Source of the DNA: Cryptomeria japonica
Lineage: Eukaryota; Streptophyta; Pinopsida; Cupressales; Cupressaceae
Reading direction: 5' to 3'
Assembly: GCF_030272615.1 (NCBI RefSeq)
Contig: NC_081409.1
Span: 207,929,190-207,993,189, forward strand
Length of the DNA stretch: 64,000 nucleotides
Part shown: positions 1-12,958 of the stretch, one piece after another
Numbering within the stretch: position 1 is the first letter of the stretch
Layout of the letters: each line of letters begins with the position of its first letter
Notes under the pieces: generated by a model
What the model was told of the DNA's origin: nothing
Seen by the model: only the letters and a program-made list of their open reading frames with translations
Databases searched by the model: none
Program-made: the position numbers and the translations under genes

Positions 1-1115
1 AAAGGCATCCCCGATGGAAAGAAGATTTGATATTTTAGCTAGGTGGTTTTTCAAGACCGGTTTGAGATGGGAAAGCAGATGTCATATATTTTGATCTTCA
101 GATTCTCTAACTACATATCCCTCTCTTTGATTGTTTCTTTCTCAAGTACTTCTGCAACTATGAGACATTTCTTATCCCGAATGACTCTTATCCGCTTCTC
201 TATTTTATCAACATCAATTTTCACTTTCTCCAAGACCTCATTCCTTGTAATCAGTGTTTAGAGCCAACTGTGGAAATCATAAGCAGCCCCTGCTTCAATT
301 ATCTCTTGATTGACCAACTCTTGAGATGAGATTCCTCTGAGCTCTCTAAGGGATGAAATGATTTTATCTTGGACATCCTGTAAATCAGCTCATATTTCTA
401 CCAAAGTCTCAATCCTAGAAAGAAAAGAGGAAGTTTGATCATATGCTGATGTGATCCCTTCTATGAACTTGACTGCTTCTTTTATACTCTCTATCCAATC
501 TCTAGTTTCTCTGGTTGTTACTGCATCTTCCTCAAAACCTTTGACCACCTACTGTGAATCCAAAAGTAGGAAAGACTTTGGATTTGCTTGATTGAGTGGC
601 TTGGTAGTCAAGTGTCAAATATAATCTCTTAGACGTTCTACTTCTTTCTTGTATTGTTGCTTCTTTTCTGTTTCTTCATCCAACTGTGCCTTTATGGATG
701 TGACTGAATTGTCCAGATCTTCCTTTGCTTGGGCCTTTGTAGTTGGTCCCAAGTCAAAAGTGGTGATTTGAAACTCATGCAGACCAATGTCCCCCTTTGC
801 CTTATCTACTTTAGGCATTGCTATTTGCATTGTGCTATTGCCCGTTTCATCTCTCTAGATGGTAGAATATCTCTTAGCCGGTTTCTTCACAACAATTTGC
901 TCTAACCTGGCTAAGAAATTAGTCATGTCATCCTCTTTTGGCTCTTCCACTGCTTGTGTGTTCATTTTTAATCTTTCCCTCAACCATGCAGGAACAGTAG
1001 GTTGTTCAGCACCTTCCACTTCTTGGTCCTCTTTTGTTTCTTGGTCATGTGCAATTCCTTGGAGAGCGGAAATATTCCTTCTTGAAACTCTCATTTGCTT
1101 CAATATCTGTATCAT
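1..1115 (-). pseudogene. Coiled-coil C-terminal part of a decayed, unrecognised ORF
   Basis: Reading the minus strand from 1115 leftwards gives one frame that stays protein-like to the window edge, broken by stops near 855 and 615 and several more below 600. The predicted product is rich in Glu, Lys, Gln and Leu, with stretches such as EETEKKQQYKKEVERLRDYI that look like coiled coil. It lies just downstream of the larger minus-strand ORF at 1189-2997 but in another frame, so I read it as the C-terminal continuation after a frameshift. The gene is cut by the window start. I recognise no catalytic motif. An accessory ORF of a retroelement is possible but not shown. Confidence 0.4.
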
Positions 1116-1188
1116 GCTCTAATTCTAGGATTTCTATGCCAGTAGGTGATGGTGACTGTTCATCTTCTTGATGGACTAGTTCTGCATT

Positions 1189-2997
1189 TTATATATGGAC
1201 CGAAGAAGGAATTTCTATTTCAACCAATGATTCATCAATATTTAGTATATATTTCTCATTCCTTGATGTAGCAGAATGAGATGGTTCTATTCTCTGCCTT
1301 TTTTGAACAGGTTCTTCAATTTCAATTGCCTTTCCTTTCCTTTTAACATTCTTGCTTGGTCTGGCACCTAGAGTTGCTTCTTCATTCGAAGAATATCCTT
1401 CCATTGCTCCCATCAAGTTATAGGTCAAAGTTAAATTTTTCTTATTCAACCTTTGACATTGCCGACCAACCCACCACCTGGTATATATCATGACTAGTCT
1501 CATTAGGATGGTCAAGTCTATAGGATCTGGCTCTGACCACTTGATATGAGGAAGGGGTACATGCTCATCAAAGTCGAGTTGAGTATGTTTTCCGTCATCT
1601 TCCAGCTGATCGGGCACAAGGAAAAGTTCGGTCATCCTGATGAAATTGACTGACAACCTGAAACACATTCTTTTTTTGATATCAAATTCATCTTTTGCAT
1701 TTGCCCAATAGTCTTCTATATCCACTATATGTCTGAATTTTTCTTCCTTCGTTGATCTGATGTTATGGTGAGGGTCAAAATTAGCTCTGGATTGGTAGAA
1801 CGTAAAAGGGTACCATTGCATCTCTAGCTTGGCACTTTCAACTGCTTGTGTTGAACAAGATTCTTCCATATTTCCAATAAAGAATGGAAATGATACAACT
1901 GCCTTCTGCCTTATTCTTTTGAAGCTTTGATATGTCTCCACTTGTTTGAGAACTTTTAGCAAGACCATCCAGTTGGTTGGGTAGATTGGCAATCGGTAAG
2001 GACGACCAGTGAAACCTTGGATTCTGATATAGGTGAACTTTGGAAATTGGATAAACCAGGATCCGTACTTACTGATTAAACTTTTTGATTCATGAGAAAG
2101 TCTGTTGTGAGTACCTCCTTGCAACGTTCTAGTGATGTACATCAGAAATGCATCATGGGCTCAAAAACTTTTATCCTTAAGTTGCAGCCGAGGATAACAA
2201 TCATATGACTTGAACTCATTCTCCCCACTCCCTACTATGCCCTTACAAATCAGTCCCGAATATCTGTAGGTGGCTGCCAACAAATAAATAATGTAGGAAT
2301 TCATGTGGAATGTCTTTGTCATTTCCAAGCTGATCAACTACTCATGGAGATTGTCACTGATTATACGTGACCACTTGAACAACTTGGTTCTTGCAGTGAT
2401 CTCTTCCATGAAATAATACATCCATGTTTGGAACAATTGACCTTTAGAACTACCCATTATTCGATTTAGCAGTAGGACAAGATCTCCATATTCTTCCTTG
2501 AAGAATGGATGTAGAAAATACTTAAGTACTTTTCCATGAGGTCTCTTCTTCTCTAGCCAAAACTTATTCACATTCGCAGCACAAAGTTTGGATTGACTAT
2601 CATAAACCTTTTGGGCTTGCTCCTTAGTCTTATAGGTGGTTTTACTGTGCTTTGGTATGCCAAAAGTGTCTTGGATGGATAGTTCTAAAAGATTAGCCAG
2701 GACTCTTCCATCTGGTGCAATAATTTCTCTCGACTGTGCTTTATAGTGCAAAGCACATTCGACTATCAATTCAATATATTCCTGGGTTGGTGGAAACCCA
2801 ACTGCCTAGACAATTCCATTCTGCATCATCTTGCGAGCAATCGGTGTAGGAACGTGTTCATCATATCCATACATTCTTTTCTTGAATTCTTCCATATCAG
2901 CGTGCCCGAGACTTGTGTCGGCGATATTCTTCCATTTTGACTTGATTTTAGATTCCCGTTGCACTCCCTTGTTGGCGAACTTCATTGTTATTTGCAA
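1189..2997 (-). pseudogene. Decayed ORF of unrecognised family, about 600 codons
   Basis: From an ATG at 2997 the minus strand stays in one frame down to 1189, interrupted only by stops near 2806, 2338 and 2161. The text between stops reads as continuous protein (for example GGTHNRLSHESKSLI, then KFTYIRIQGF), so this was one long ORF. Near the C terminus are basic nuclear-signal-like runs (KNVKRKGK, VQKRQR). No gag zinc knuckle, protease, RT, integrase or transposase motif is visible. In a repeat-only neighbourhood, an accessory ORF of a large non-autonomous retroelement is the likeliest origin, but this is inference and I assign no function. Confidence 0.45.
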
Positions 2998-4669
2998 AAC
3001 ACATTAAACTTAACATTATTTCTAGAATTTAATTATGATTTTTAATTCTCTTTCCTAAAATTTTCACTTTCAGCCTGAAAAAAGGGGAATTTTTTTGAAA
3101 AAACAGATTGAAAGGTTTGGCCAAGAAATTGATACAATTAAGACAAAAGGGTGTGGAAATTCAGTCAAATTGGGGTTTTGAATCCTCTATATGACTGAAA
3201 TTTGCCTCTGATTCTGAAAATCTGTCTAAAATCAGAGAAAGTTTTTGATTTCTTCACCTCTAACACTAAGAAATTTCCACTTATGGATAATTCTTCTTCA
3301 AAAATCCAAAATTCATGAAATTTGAGAGAAGAGCTCTCCAAAATTCTCAACCTGATTAATCAATTATGGAGTGAATGGGTTGAGAATTTATGTAATTTTG
3401 GATTCCTAAACTTTGAAGTTTTATTTTATTTTTTTTAATTGTTTTTTTTAATTTTAAATAATTTATTATTAATATTATTATTATTATTATTACTCTTTCC
3501 AAAATGGAAAGTTTTATTTCCTCTCAAAAAATTAGATTTTATCCAGGAATCTTCTAGAACTTTCTAGAAATTTTGAATTTTGAAAATTTCTCTAAGTGTT
3601 GAAAATAATAATTTTGAAAATTATGGAAAATAAAATTATCTTCCAACTTGTTGGTCTAATTTCATGTGAATTGTGATCAGAATCTTATCCTCTTGGCATG
3701 ACAAATTTGTCCTCGAATTTTAGGTCTCTAGCTAGGTATCTTCACATATTCCATTAATGTTTGACTAATTGGAATGGATTTGAACTTGTGTTTGACAACC
3801 TTGCAAGGGTTTGTACAATTTATTCATGTCTTAGGGTCTGAAAAATTCAGACAATTTTGTCTCAATCTTGATGTCTTGGATCTGATTTTGTAAGAACTTT
3901 TGGTCAATCATCTTTAGGTGAGCCTTCATGTCTTGGTGAACTTGGACAATCATGCATCTCTTTTGTCTTGGACTATTTTTCTTGTACTTAGTGAATTTTG
4001 GGAGGAGTTGTGTTTGTTGTCCATGGTAAATTTCAGGATGAATCAGATAGTTTGTCTTTCTGTCACATCTTTTTGGCAAAGTTTATTCCATCTTTATGTG
4101 ATGCTTTATTTGTCCAATCCTAGGCAGACTTGGATGGTGTCAAATTTTTATGGAAAAGTTTTCATGCTTATACGTCTTCCTCTTGACATGGCGAAGTTCT
4201 CAATTTATTGGACAAAATCTTTGGACATCCGATAAACCCACGACATGAATCGAAACTCGACATGACTTAGTGAAATTTTTTGCAGTCCTAACAGGAGTTG
4301 GCATTTTGGAAAAATGGAAAAAATGTTGTTCTAACATCATGTTAAGCATTTAATATAGAACGATAGAAAGGTTCTAACAGTTATGCAATATAAATAATTT
4401 TATGGATCTTGTGACACAAATTGTTGCATTTCATGTTCAACATAATGTGGAACCAATTTACTAATAATTCAATTGTTTACTAATAATTCAAAAACTAAAA
4501 TATAATTGTTTAATAATAATTCAAATTCACAATTAAAAATATGAAATAAGTATCCGTTCTGATTGACAAATTCAAGGAATACAATATCAAAAATCATCAA
4601 TGACAACTATAGTATTGCAAATTGTAATATGACTCAAGAACTGTAGTATAAATACCTATAAATTGATTG
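2998..4669. other. AT-rich non-coding stretch
   Basis: No credible gene. The stretch contains homopolymer and ATT-type simple sequence around 3420-3500 and short weak ORFs only. It could hold the 5' leader of the minus-strand ORF at 1189-2997 and the 3' flank of the hAT gene ending at 4670. I found no primer-binding site, LTR end or terminal inverted repeat. Confidence 0.5.
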
Positions 4670-7329
4670 CTAATTCACTTCAGTGACCCAGTTCGAGGCT
4701 TCTATATCCCAAATGGACTCAAGATCCTGAAACTGACTAGTACTAACAGGTTCATCTTCATTCTGAGTCGGGTATTCAAAAATTTCTCCATCTGCATGGT
4801 GACTCTGAGTCTGCGATCTATCATTTGTCTCAACACTAGCAGTAGCACCACCAGCTTTTAAAGTGTTGCACAACCCTTGTCTTTCACGCATGGAATTCCA
4901 GATTGCCAGTGCCCTATCATATGGAAAATCTCCAACATTATACTAAGTTACAAACAACCTCAAGCAAGTTTCTAAATTTTTGTCTAATTTGTTTCCGATT
5001 TTTGATTTCAAAAGCCGCAATGCATTGAAAACTCTCTCATCTTCCATCGACCCCAATATCATTGTTTGACATAAATCAGCAAGTTTGAAATATTCTGGTA
5101 TTGCATAATGCAATACTTCACTCTGATCTATCATTTTCCAAAGCCTTGTGATTGATCCAGGTTCAAATGGATTCTCCAAGTTATCCAACTGTTGTTTCAT
5201 ACACAATGCAAAGCGTTTACATTGTTTTTTTAGATGGTCTGAATTTAAAATTCCTTCTATTGGTTGTCCATTGCAATATGCATCTTTCGAAAATGTCAAT
5301 ATCAATTCCTCTAGTTTTTAATGATACACCTTTGCGTCATTTGGATTATCTCCAATTGAATGCCAAAATTGAGGATACACACAACCCATGGCTTCAAGTA
5401 TTTCTTCTCGAGGGAATGTTTCATGAATCTCAGTTGAAAGTTCGGATGCAATAGACTTCAAATTATCACTAACAGATTTAACAATCTTGTCATAATCTTC
5501 CTTTTTAACTGGTAGTGCTCTGCCTCACTTGCTCGTCTTAGATTGGTGCATTGGTAGTTGAAATCCTTTTACAAAGACACATTACTCATTTTTTGCATTG
5601 AAATGTAAAAAATATTCAGCATGATTCAAATCTGTAATTATCTGCTACCTAAAAAAATTTCGGCTTCGTCTTGTTAGATCTGAATATATACCATCTAGGC
5701 CCAAGCATGTCATTTTACATAGAGTGCTATACTAATTGATATACATAGTTCTGTCTTGGGCTTTCTTAACAAGTTTGTTCATTGAATCCAGCATGGGGAG
5801 AAGACTAGCTAAAGTTAACAGTCTCTATATCACTTAACTTATGTAAGAGATTAGGAGTTTTGTCTATTGTGAGGCATTTCTCATACATTAGTCCGATCAA
5901 GGATTGATATTCTATTAGAACTCATTCTGCTGGTCCATGCAAGGAGATCCATTTCGTCTCAACATCCTTGGGAAGCTTGTTTCATGCTATTACTTCCTCA
6001 ACAAAAATCTGAAATTCTGCAAAAAGTTTAGGACTTCGACATAAGTATGAGTGGAGCTCATGGACCAGATCTTCAACTTTTGACACTGTAGGGAAATTGC
6101 TTACAATCCTATATGCTAAATTCATTCGATGGGCCATGTAGTGAATGGCAAGCATTTATGGTGCAATACTAGTTTGTAATCTTGCGCAAAGACCTGTCCT
6201 TTGACCTTGCATTACTGCAGCTCCATCAACTCCAACACACACCAACTTCTTGGCAATTGTCAAGTCATCCATACCAGCAATTTCATTCAAAGCTTTCTTA
6301 ACTTCCAAATATAAATTTTCTGTTGTTGAATTGCCCCTCATTTTACGAACACAGAGTAGATGAGCTCGGCGAACGTGTTATTTTACGGTATAACAATGCA
6401 CACAGACCCAAGCAGTGTTATCTACCACAGTAACTTCATCTATGGATAATGAAATGAATTTTGACTCTTTTACACTCTCCTGTAAATTTTGCTTTTCCAC
6501 CTCAGCGAGACAGTTTGTCATTTCCCATCCAGCATTTATTGACGAATGTGACATAGGATAGTGAGGAACATTAAAAAAAGATAATAAATTACTATATTTT
6601 GGGAAATCTTTCATAGGATGCCCTCTCGACAGAATATGAAAAATAACACTCATCTGAACAATCTTTGTCAGGTTTGCATCTTTCGTTGTATGTTCAAGCC
6701 CAACCTTGATTGTATTTCCACTATTACCAATTAGTGTCATTTTGTGGTTATGCTCTTCATATTCTGCGACATACTTAACATGAAGACATTCTTCCTTTGA
6801 TTTCCATCTTACTACTGGTGTTTCCTTTCTATCTATGATCTGTTTTTCATAAACCTTACCAATATGCTTTTCTATGGTGTCAAGCTTTAGTTGCATTTTC
6901 TTCTCTCTTTTAGTTTTCTAGCTACAAATCTTACTCCTGCATTCTGTTGGTTGTTCATCATTGTTTGAGACTGGTTCAATGAATGGGTACATTGCTACCC
7001 AATCAATCTTAAAACTCCTTGTCATTTCCCAATCCTGCCCAATTTTTATTTTCCTTTTTCTTTTCTTCCTACCAACATCATCTTCAGTACTAGCATTTTC
7101 ATCTGAGTGAATTATCTCATTGTGTGTATCCCTTATAACATCTTTTGTTGTGTCGGTATTGTCATCCTCATTTGATGCATTTAACTCAATGACAATCCCA
7201 CCTTGTGGTGATGGTGAGCTACTGTGAATGGCTTCTGCAATTGCAAAAGTTGATGGACCAGAAACTTTGCCAATTCCAAAGTAAGACTTTATGGTAGTAT
7301 CTTTAAGTTTTGGGCATTTTGATGGCCTC

Positions 7330-7334
7330 CCAAT
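7330..7334. repeat. Target-site duplication of C1 (CCAAT, second copy 13755-13759)
   Basis: CCAAT sits immediately before the TG of the left LTR and again immediately after the CA of the right LTR. Five bases is the usual duplication for plant Copia integration and fixes the element ends. Confidence 0.9.
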
Positions 7335-8134
7335 TGTTAATGCATGGTAGCTTATGCAAGATAAGATCTTCCTAACCTTCCTTGTTCTGTTATTTATCTA
7401 CATGCTTCATGTCTAATTTATATTGCATATGATTATCGGATTGTACAAACATTGCTTATCATTATGGTATCGGGCTAACAACCCGATAGCATATTAATGT
7501 CAATTGTTAATTGGCATTAATATGCTATCGGGGTATTAACCCGATAGCATATTAAATGCTATAAGTTATCAGGTTAAATTTGCCGATACATACTTGCTAT
7601 CGGGTGCATAAACATTGGCACCGATTCACATCTGTTATCGGGCTTAATTATATCGGGCATATTTGTTATCGGATTTAATGAATACACCGCTTCATTTGGC
7701 ATTAACATTGGTTAACAAATGCACCGGTTGGATTATATACATCGTGCACTTTAAATCATCGGTGTTTATATGAACTGATTCATTATATTGATCAGTCATT
7801 ATATTATGATATTACAATATGCTATCGAGGGTTTTTGAACCGATAATCAACATTGTGTTAATGGTATAATTGTAAAGGCACCGATCAATGGGTGCATTGA
7901 TCGGTCATGCCTAAAAGGCATGACCGGTCAATACACCAATTGACCGGTTGCCTAAATGATATATATGCCAATTGAATTCATTTGGAGGAGACATAGAAAA
8001 TATTAAATGATCTCTCTCCTTCAGACCTGCAGATAAAAATCAGAATTATTAGACATTGACATAATTCCTCATATCCATATATAGCATTCATAGTTCATAA
8101 CTTGTTCTTTAATTGAAATTGAAATAACTTTACA
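7335..8134 (+). repeat. C1 5' LTR
   Basis: Begins TGTTAATGCATGG and ends AACTTTACA just before the primer-binding site. It contains a run of strong inverted repeats built on TATCGGG/CCCGATA and ACCGATCAAT/ACCGGTCAAT between 7464 and 7948. A TATATAT at about 7960-7966 is a possible TATA box and CATATATAGC near 8076 is another; I cannot choose between them. Confidence 0.95.
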
Positions 8135-8147
8135 TGGTATCAGAGCC
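8135..8147 (+). promoter_or_regulatory. C1 primer-binding site
   Basis: TGGTATCAGAGCC directly follows the LTR. This is the common plant Copia primer site, complementary to the 3' end of initiator methionine tRNA. Confidence 0.9.
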
Positions 8148-8223
8148 AAGGTAATCGAACCTAAGGCTATTCAATTTTGATAAAATTCAAGGACTAAGTT
8201 ACAAACTACATCACATTTCCATA

Positions 8224-9750
8224 ATGGCCAATGCTATCAGATTCGAAGATAGACTCGGAGTTAGCGAAGATTTTTCAGCTTGGAAGTTTAGAATCAAAAT
8301 GATTTTAAGAGAAAACAAAGTTGATTCATATGTCCAAACTGAAAGTGCACAACCAGAAGATGAAACCGAGAAATCCACATGGATCGAGGGAAATGATAAG
8401 GCTATTAAAATAATAGTGGATGGGGTAACAACTAATATAATGCCCATCATTAGAAAGCAGGAGACGGCTTATAAAATGTTCAAGGCACTTGAAAGGACAT
8501 TTGAGATATCAAATGCAAGTCGTACTTTGGCATTAAAATGAGAGATCAACCATATCAGTATGAACAAAGGGGAGACAATTAACTCCTACTTCATATGGAT
8601 ATCAAGCCTAAGAGATGACCTAGCTTCCCTTGGATACGACATCCAAAGCAAAGAGTTAACACTCATTGCTTTAGATGGATTGCCTAGTGGATGGAACACA
8701 TTCGTCCAAGGCATCAGTGCTATGTCCAAATATTCTAAGTTTGAAAGACTAAGAGATGCCTGTCTACAAGAAGAATCTAGATTGAACAAGGTAGGAATAA
8801 AACAGAAGAATATAGATGAAGACTTGCAAGTCCTAAATACAAACATCAATAAGAAATACAAAAAGAAGCAATTCAGGAAAAGAAAAGCTAAACAGGGCAA
8901 GAACACTTCTAAGAAAGACCTATCACATGTTCAATGTTATAGGTGTGACAAATTCGAACACTATGTTGCAAACTGTTCGGAGAAAGGGAAGCAAGCCACA
9001 TTTGCAAAAGTGAGGAAATCTAGAAGAGAAAATGACTCCGAGAACTATGTCCTCTACTCAGCACTTACAAGCCATGCTTCAAACAAGTCTAACTCATGGG
9101 TGATCGACAGTGGTTCATCCAGACACATCACCGGCTTTAGAGAAATACTAGACTCCATGATAGAGAAAGATGATGAGGAAGTAACCATCGGAGACGATTC
9201 TTCACATCCAGTTAGAGGAATTGGAACCTGCACCATCAAACTGAAGACAGGCATGTCACTACGACTTGAAGAAGTACTATATGTTCCAGGCATCAAAAGA
9301 AATCTAATCTCCATATCAACACTAGAAGATCAAGGATACAGAGTGACCTTCATGGAAAACAAGGTGTTGGCTTGGCCAAAGAGATCCTCCATCAAAGACG
9401 CTAAGGTCATTGGTCGAAGACAAGGCTATTTGTATGAGCTATGTACAGAGCCCAATCTAGCATTGATCCATGAAGCAACTAATGCGAATGAAGTATGGCA
9501 CAGGAGATTAGGCCATCTGAATTATAGAGCTTTGTCAACAATGGGAAACCTTGTCACAGGTCTACCTAAGTTGAAGCAATATCATTCAAAGGCATGCAAA
9601 GGGTGTGCCTTAGGTAAAAATACCAAAAGTGCATTTCAGAATAGTACTAGGAAAACTAGCAAAGTTTTGGAGTTAATTCATTTTGATGTATGTGGACCTA
9701 TGTCCGTACCCTCGCTAGGGGGGATTTTTGTACTATGTAATTTTTGTTGA
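8224..9750 (+). pseudogene. gag-pol: C1 gag, protease and integrase N-terminal region
   Basis: The ORF starts at an ATG 77 bases after the primer site. Frame 8224-8541 is the gag N terminus (AWKFRIKMIL), ended by a TGA at 8539-8541; the same frame resumes at once and runs to 9750. Gag continues with a CCHC zinc knuckle, CYRCDKFEHYVANC (8935-8976), for RNA binding. The aspartic protease core is WVIDSGSSRHITG near 9097-9135. The integrase zinc region follows (HRRLGHL ... CKGCALGK). The frame is lost at a run of six G near 9718-9723, where the next ORF takes over in another frame. The stop and slip make this copy defective. Confidence 0.9.
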
Positions 9751-11350
9751 TGACTACTCTAAGAAGACGTGGATCTACTTTCTGAAATGTAAAGAATCAG
9801 AAGAGATCCTAAGTAGGTTTAAAGAGTTTAAAACATTAACAGAAAATCTCTCTGAAAACAAAATTAAAACCTTAAGAACCGACAATGGGGGGGAATACAC
9901 ATCAGGACTATTTAAAGACTTTTGTAAAAATTCTGGGATTAAGAGGGAGTTGACAATACCTTATAATCCACAACGAAATGGAGTAGCTGAAAGGAAAAAT
10001 AGGACCATAGTAGAAGCTGCCAAAGCCATGATACTGGATCAAAATCTAAACTTGAACCTTTGGACAGAAGCAACTAACACTACTGTGTACATACAAAATA
10101 GATGTCCTCATTCACACGTTGAAGATAAAACTCCTGAGGAAGTCTTTACCAAGACAAAACCAGATATCAACCATCTTAGGATATTTAGGTGTCCAGTCTA
10201 TATTCATGTACCTAAAGAGAAAAGACTAAAACTAGAACCCTCTAGAAAAAGGGAAATACTTGTAGGATACAGTGAAACTTCTAAAGCCTACAAAATCTAT
10301 GTACAAGGGCAGAGAAATATTGAACTCAGTAGGGATGTAATCCTTGAAGAAGATTTAGCCTTCAAAAGGGCCCAAAATACAATAGAACCTGAAATTCATA
10401 ATCCTACTCCTAACCTAGAAGAAGAACCTACTCCTGAGCTTCAGAGGGAGTATCTTGAGGAAACTATAAGTGAAACACAAGACCCACCTATAGATAATCG
10501 CAAGAAAAGACCACTATGGGCCACCAAAACTGTAGCAAAAGCTCAGAAGTTCGCTACTCCTTCAGGAACCTTCAGGGAAAGCAAGAGGCCTAATAAATTC
10601 ATCAACTATGTTGCACTTATGAATGATCTCTCTAAAGCTGAACCTAACAATGTTTCAGATGCACTCAAACATCAAGTATGGATATATGCCATGACTGAAG
10701 AATATCAGTCCATTATGAAGAATGATGTTTGGGAGATTGTTCCTAGGCCAACCAAGAAGTCTGTTGTGTCTTCTAAATGGTTGTTTAAAATCAAGCATGC
10801 TGCAGATGGCAGTATTGAAAAACACAAGGCCAAATTTGTAGCTAGAGGGTTCTCACAGAAGGAAGGAATAGATTACGAAGAAACATTTGCACCTGTTGCC
10901 AGGTACACATCAGTAAGAACTGTCCTAGCTATTGCAGCAGCAAAGGGGTGGAAGGTACATTGGATGGATGTTAAGACAACATTCCTAAATGGCGAGATCA
11001 TGGAAGAAGTCTACTTAGAGCAACCTGAAGGGTTTGAAATTCATGATGTAGAGTCTCATGTGTGTAGACTCAAGAAAGCTCTCTATGGGCTCAAACAGGC
11101 TCCCAGAGCCTGGTATGAAAGAATTGACACCTATCTCTCAAAGCTAGGTTTCTCTAAGAATGATGCAGATCCTAATCTCTACCTCAAAAGAAATAAAGGT
11201 GATATGTTAATATTAATTCTATATTTTGATGACTTATTAATCACAGGAGATGATCACCTAATAGATCAATGCAAGAAAGATCTATCCACAAAATTTGATA
11301 TGAAAGACTTGGGGCTTTTTCATTACTTCCTAGGATTGGAAGTATGGTAG
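9728..11350 (+). pseudogene. pol: C1 integrase core and reverse transcriptase
   Basis: This frame begins within the integrase catalytic core (YYVIFVDDYS), continues with LRTDNGGEYTS and the Glu-containing NGVAERKNRT, then a linker and the RT (WLFKIKHAADGSIEKHKAKFVARGF). The RT active site is YFDDLL, with YFDD at 11222-11233; YVDD is more usual. A TAG at 11348-11350 interrupts the RT C terminus just after FLGLEVW, and the same frame continues beyond it. It would copy element RNA into DNA and integrate it in an active relative. Confidence 0.92.
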
Positions 11351-12166
11351 AATTCTGATAATATTGGACTGAACCAAGGGAAGTACACCTTGGACATATT
11401 GACAAGATTTGAAATGCTAAACTGCAGATCCATGACCTCTCCTATGGAAACCAACTTCCATAAATTTAAAGAAGCAGTAGCAGAATCAAGACCTACTGAC
11501 CCCACTCAATACAGGCAGATGATTGGGTCCCTGATGTATCTAGTAAATACAAGGCCAGATATCTGCTATGCTGTTAATGCCTTAAGTCAGGTCATGTGTG
11601 AACCTAAGGAGATACACCTGGTTGCAGTAAAGCATATAATGAGATATCTACAAGGTACCCTAAAGCTTGGTCTTAAATATGAAAAGGTTGACATAGATCT
11701 ACATGGATTTACAAATTCAGATTGGGCTGACAGTGTAACTGACAGAAAGAGCACTTTAGGTTGCTGTTTCAGTTTAGGGTCAGCCATGATATCCTAGATC
11801 AGCAGAAAACAATCTTTAGTAGCTCAGAGTTCCATAGAGGCTGAATATATTGCAGCTTCAATGGCTGCTCCAGAAGCAGTATGGCTAAGGAAATTGCTTG
11901 TGGGATTATTTGGAGAACCTATGAAACCTACAGTCATTCAGTGTGATAATCAAAGCTGTATAAAACTCTCTGTAAATCCAGTATTTCACGACAGGTCCAA
12001 ACATATTGAGATTCCATATCACTATGTACGAGATATGGTTGACAGGAATGTGATAAAGTTAGAATATGTGTGTACAGGAGATCAAACTGCAGATATTCTG
12101 ATCAAACCACTTTCCAGAGTGAAGGTTGATCACTTCAGAAAGGGTTTAGGTATGATAGAAAGGTAA
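11351..12166 (+). pseudogene. pol: C1 RT C terminus and RNase H
   Basis: The frame continues after the 11350 stop (11390-11797: GSLMYLVNTRPDICYAVNALS, the usual Copia RT/RNase H junction), is broken by a TAG at 11795-11797, and resumes to 12166. RNase H features are SSIEAEYIAAS, QCDNQSCIKLS and the conserved end HIEIPYHYVRDMV ... TADILIKPL. The final stop at 12164-12166 is the normal end of the polyprotein. Confidence 0.9.
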
Positions 12167-12239
12167 TCTGTTTTGTAATCTATACTTACATATATTTAAG
12201 ATGTTTAATGTGTAAACTTCTTTGTCATGTTTGGACTAT

Positions 12240-12880
12240 CTCTTGGCTTCTTGCCACCTGTGTTCATATCTAAGAGGTGACGATCTGTCAGATACTGAAC
12301 ACTTGTATGTAGACATCATAAGGTGACGATCTTATGCTAGTCAAACCAGTAATCATGTTGGATCATTGGTAAGTCATGGATGTGCTATGACTATGTTGTG
12401 ATACAACATTTGCACAAATGTTATTGCATTATCACAACTTGGATATGATGAGAACTTAAGCACTTCTCATATGGTTATCCTTGTATTGCGTGTTAGGTAA
12501 TACTGATATCACGTGTAGGTGATATCTCAACCATTGATCATGTTGGATCTTTGGTAAGTCATGGATGTGCCATGACTATGTTGTGATAAACATTTATAAA
12601 TGTTATTGCACTTATCACAACTTGGATATGATAAGAAACTAACCTTTCTCATAGACTTATCCTTAAGTATTGCGTGTTATGCAATACTGATATCACGTGT
12701 TAGGTGATATCTTAATGAATCTTACAAATCACATGTTTTGGTGATTTCTCACATGGTCAGGTGATGATTCTCTTACTTTTATCACATGTTAAAATAATAC
12801 TTCATGTCACATGCTCAGGTGATGTTCTTCTATTTTGTATCATATGTCTTGATGGTACTTCTCATGTATAAATGATTTTT
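12240..12880 (+). repeat. C1 3' untranslated region: 185-bp tandem duplication packed with hairpins
   Basis: A unit beginning ATCATGTTGGAT at 12352 recurs at 12537, giving a period of 185 bp. Perfect or near-perfect hairpins include CATAAG/CTTATG (12317-12336), AGTCATGG/CCATGACT (12557-12577), GATATCAC/GTGATATC (12505-12526 and again 12689-12711) and GTATTGC/GCAATAC (12667-12687). Loops often read GTGTTAG or GTGTTAT. After 12720 come shorter CACATG...GGTGAT hairpins. No ORF is present. Confidence 0.8.
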
Positions 12881-12950
12881 GCTGACTGACATTATCTTAG
12901 TTATGAAAAGGAAATGTGATGTAGGTTGCCTTATCTATCTTCCAAAGCTA

Positions 12951-12958
12951 AGAGGGAG
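12951..12958 (+). promoter_or_regulatory. C1 polypurine tract
   Basis: AGAGGGAG lies directly before the TG of the right LTR, the expected place for the plus-strand DNA primer. Confidence 0.75.

Noticed and set aside
9714-9730. Programmed frameshift at the six-G run in C1
   Set aside because: The pol frame is reached by a plus-one shift inside integrase, not at a gag-pol border, and the element has other breaks; a mutation explains it.
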